Source: Methylomonas sp. MK1
Lineage (GTDB): Bacteria > Pseudomonadota > Gammaproteobacteria > Methylococcales > Methylomonadaceae
Assembly (NCBI RefSeq): GCF_000365425.1
Contig: NZ_AQOV01000002.1
Coordinates: forward strand, 1,364,001-1,428,000
DNA: 64,000 nucleotides
Reading direction: 5' to 3'
This document shows positions 62,070 through 64,000 of the stretch, in pieces. The notes beneath the pieces were generated by a model. It saw nothing but the letters and a program-made list of their open reading frames with translations, had not been told where the DNA came from and ran no database searches. Made by a program: the position numbers and the translations under genes. Position 1 is the stretch's first letter; each line of letters opens with the position of its first letter.

Positions 62070-62648
62070 CTAACTTTTAAAAAACCATTTCGCGATTAGC
62101 CGGACATAGAGCGGCATGATCAAATACACCACCAAACCGACGATAACCAAAGCCAATACACCCTGGCGAATGCCGAACTCCCCTAGCTGCGGATACTTTA
62201 CAAACAGGGGTTCCATCGCCGGCGGCACATACATCGTCAGCGGCCAGATCACCGACGTCGTCACCAGCCATTGCTTCCAACGCCGCGGATGCTTACCCAC
62301 CGCCGGCGGGGTAAACCAGTAATCGATGCCGGTTTTGATGTCGATCGCTTCTTCGCTGTCCAGAATCCCGGTAATTTCCTGAAGCAACTGCTGGCGTTCC
62401 GCAGACTGCTGCCAGAATTCCAAGGCCTGGATACCGGCAAAGCGCACCACGATCAGATACTCGTTGTGGCCGTCCGGCGGCCGGACGACTTGTACCCCCA
62501 AATGCCCCGGAAAGCTCGCCGCAATCGGCATTATTTTGCTTAACCAGCGCTCGTACTGCTGAAGGTTGCGCGTACCTTTTTTCAGCCGATGGCGGATGGC
62601 GAAAAAAACTTGTTCGTTGTTGGGCGGCGTTTGGCTGATTTCGTTCAT
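62070..62648 (-). CDS. antibiotic-biosynthesis-monooxygenase (ABM) domain membrane protein
   Basis: A 192-residue protein. Residues about 8-95 form an ABM/dimeric alpha-beta-barrel (FFAIRHRLKKGTRNLQQYE, FPGHLGVQVVRPPDG, EYLIVVRFAGIQALEFW). Two C-terminal helices follow (KQWLVTTSVIWPLTMYVPP and LALVIVGLVVYLIMPLYVRL) with a short basic tail. This ABM-plus-two-helix form occurs in many proteobacteria and its substrate is unknown. It ends the pirin pair, lying 6 bases after the pirin stop codon's neighbour gene start order (pirin upstream). Confidence 0.85.
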   Translation of the reverse strand: MNEISQTPPNNEQVFFAIRHRLKKGTRNLQQYERWLSKIMPIAASFPGHLGVQVVRPPDGHNEYLIVVRFAGIQALEFWQQSAERQQLLQEITGILDSEEAIDIKTGIDYWFTPPAVGKHPRRWKQWLVTTSVIWPLTMYVPPAMEPLFVKYPQLGEFGIRQGVLALVIVGLVVYLIMPLYVRLIAKWFFKS

Positions 62649-62654
62649 GGCGCA

Positions 62655-63374
62655 CTACCGGCTGGGTTTCTCATGCGGGCGTAAATCAAACACCAACACT
62701 TCGGCATTGTGGCCCTGTTGTATGTCGATTAGGCGCTCGCCGCGGATGCGGGCGCCATCGCCAGCGTGCAGCACCGTACCGTTCACTGTCAAGGTGCCGC
62801 TTACCAGATGCACGTAAGCATAACGATTATCCGCGAGCGTTAACTGCGCCTGTTCGCCGACATCGAAACAGCCGGCGTAAACCCGCACATCCTGGTAAAC
62901 CGACAATGATCCTTCTGCACCGTCCGGCGAAATAATCAGCGCCAGCCGGCCTTGTTTTTGCGCGGGGCTAAAATGACTTTGCTGATAGCGCGGCTCGACG
63001 CCTTTGCTACTCGGCACCAGCCAAATTTGCAGAAAATGCACCAACTCGCTCTGCGAATGATTGAACTCGCTATGAGTCACGCCGGTTCCGGCAGTCATTA
63101 ACTGAACGTCGCCGGTTTCGATCACCGAGCCGTTGTCCATCGAATCTTTGTGCGCCAGCGCACCGTCGATGACATAGGTAAAAATTTCCATGTCCCGATG
63201 CGGATGCGTGCCAAAGCCTTTACCCGGCTGCACAATATCTTCGTTGATCACTAACAAATCCGAAAATCCGCTTTGCTGCGGATCGTAGTAATTGCCGAAG
63301 GAAAAAGTGTGTCTTGAGAATAGCCAGTCGAACTGAGCACTACCTCGGCGGTGGGCGGGACGAATTTCCAACAT
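62655..63374 (-). CDS. pirin-family protein (YhhW-like)
   Basis: A 239-residue bicupin. The N-terminal cupin holds the metal ligands in GFGTHPHRDMEIFTYVIDG (His, His, Glu) and GTGVTHSEFNHS. The C-terminal pirin domain follows. Family members include quercetin 2,3-dioxygenase YhhW and redox-responsive regulators. ATG 63374 has AAGGAG eight bases upstream and beats TTG 63380. It is divergent from a LysR-type gene, the usual pirin arrangement, and is followed by the ABM-domain gene. Confidence 0.93.
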   Translation of the reverse strand: MLEIRPAHRRGSAQFDWLFSRHTFSFGNYYDPQQSGFSDLLVINEDIVQPGKGFGTHPHRDMEIFTYVIDGALAHKDSMDNGSVIETGDVQLMTAGTGVTHSEFNHSQSELVHFLQIWLVPSSKGVEPRYQQSHFSPAQKQGRLALIISPDGAEGSLSVYQDVRVYAGCFDVGEQAQLTLADNRYAYVHLVSGTLTVNGTVLHAGDGARIRGERLIDIQQGHNAEVLVFDLRPHEKPSR

Positions 63375-63407
63375 GATCAAGCTCCTTTCAAAAATTTCGA
63401 ATTAACA

Positions 63408-63452
63408 TTCACTCAGCTTTTGTATGGAATATTGGGGTTTTAAGCGAGTGAA
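63408..63452. promoter_or_regulatory. inverted repeat in the pirin/LysR intergenic region
   Basis: TTCACTC (63408-63414) is the exact complement of GAGTGAA (63446-63452), 38 bp apart, in the A/T-rich gap between the divergent genes. It could be part of a LysR-type binding region. Confidence 0.35.
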
Positions 63453-63539
63453 ATTAGAATACTCCTGAGTTTTTAGTATTTAAAACGAGTTATTTTGCTT
63501 TTAATATTCGATTTTTTCGAAAGTGGTTTTGGAGTTCTA

Positions 63540-64000
63540 ATGAAGTTATCACTGGAAGCTATTCAAATTATCGATGCGATCGACCGCACCGGATCGATGT
63601 CGGGCGCGGCGGACCTGCTGCATCGTGTGCCCTCCACCATTTCCTATGCCGTGGGCAAATTGGAAGAACAATTGAATCTGAAGTTATTCGAACGCAATGG
63701 CCCCAAGCTTTCGCTAACTCCGGCAGGAAATGCCTTGTTAAACGAAGGGCGTTTGTTATTGCACGCCTTTGGCGACCTCGAATCTCGGTTATATAAAATC
63801 GCTTCCGGATATGAAGCCGAGCTGACCGTGGTGTTTGATTCGCTGATACCTAGCAGGGTGTTTATTAACGATTTGCATGAGTTTAATACCCTGGAATGCG
63901 GAACCCGCATTCGCTTCACCACGGAAGTGATGAGCGGGGTATGGGAGGCATTACGTGAGGAACGGGCGGATATCATCATAGCCGTCGGCGATTGTCCGAA
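63540..64000 (+). CDS. LysR-family transcriptional regulator, cut by window edge
   Basis: The first 153 residues of a LysR-type regulator. The HTH reads IDRTGSMSGAADLLHRVPST and ISYAVGKLEEQLNLKLFERN (about 14-54), then the linker helix and the start of the effector domain (AELTVVFDSLIPSRVFIND, REERADIIIAVG). GGAG lies eight bases before the ATG. It diverges from the pirin gene and probably controls it, as in many genomes with this pairing. The frame is open at the window end. Confidence 0.93.
   Translation, partial: MKLSLEAIQIIDAIDRTGSMSGAADLLHRVPSTISYAVGKLEEQLNLKLFERNGPKLSLTPAGNALLNEGRLLLHAFGDLESRLYKIASGYEAELTVVFDSLIPSRVFINDLHEFNTLECGTRIRFTTEVMSGVWEALREERADIIIAVGDCP

Overview
The window is chromosomal DNA of a gammaproteobacterium. 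Gene content and order (mtnA, mtaD, ubiG, a MupP/Gph-type phosphatase, yciK; CysB-like regulator; FecI/FecR/TonB module; OprC-like copper receptor; several large PAS-rich hybrid kinases) fit a Methylomonas-like methanotroph of the Methylococcales best. This is inference: no methane or methanol oxidation gene, rRNA or tRNA is visible here.

Layout. 1-3.3 kb: the end of an AlgI-type MBOAT acyltransferase and a GCS2-family ligase. 3.3-7.3 kb: a damaged region where an IS66-family element (8-bp target duplication GATAAACG) has split an Imm51-family immunity gene next to a HEPN-like gene. 7.3-16.7 kb: an aspartoacylase-like metallohydrolase, a membrane protein paired with a double-amidase/SH3 protein, then a response regulator and a hybrid kinase. 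17-24 kb: CysB-like regulator, then FecI sigma, FecR anti-sigma, TonB receptor with signalling domain, and PepSY membrane protein, an iron-signalling set. 23.9-25.5 kb: MITE-like and 106-bp tandem repeats, then a DUF433/DUF5615 toxin-antitoxin pair. 25.5-32.3 kb: Nramp-related transporter, AraC regulator, two exported proteins (one PEP-CTERM-like), and an IS21-family element inserted between the second of these and its terminator. 32.7-35.1 kb: copper-type TonB receptor.

35.2-48 kb: cysZ-mtnA, a 1806-residue MASE1/PAS hybrid kinase and an HD-GYP regulator on the minus strand; then mtaD, ubiG, a mupP/gph-like gene, yciK and sufT on the plus strand. MtaD and MtnA belong to the methylthioinosine branch of methionine salvage. 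48-55.3 kb: diguanylate cyclase with a candidate sigma-54 promoter, a kdpE-like fragment, a 59-residue membrane protein, class V aminotransferase, VanY-like peptidase, PhyH oxygenase, Kef antiporter, and a heavily decayed old-yellow-enzyme gene. 55.4-64 kb: MscS channel with a cyclic-nucleotide domain; a likely operon of isochorismatase-like hydrolase, YtcJ-like amidohydrolase and AlgE-type outer-membrane protein; its probable AraC regulator; then an ABM-domain membrane protein and a pirin divergent from a LysR gene.

No CRISPR array, phage or large biosynthetic cluster was found. The most interesting points are the mobile-element insertions whose pre-insertion state can be rebuilt, a palindromic repeat carried in frame inside fecR, the two-gene membrane-protein/double-amidase unit, and the AraC-linked hydrolase/porin operon.
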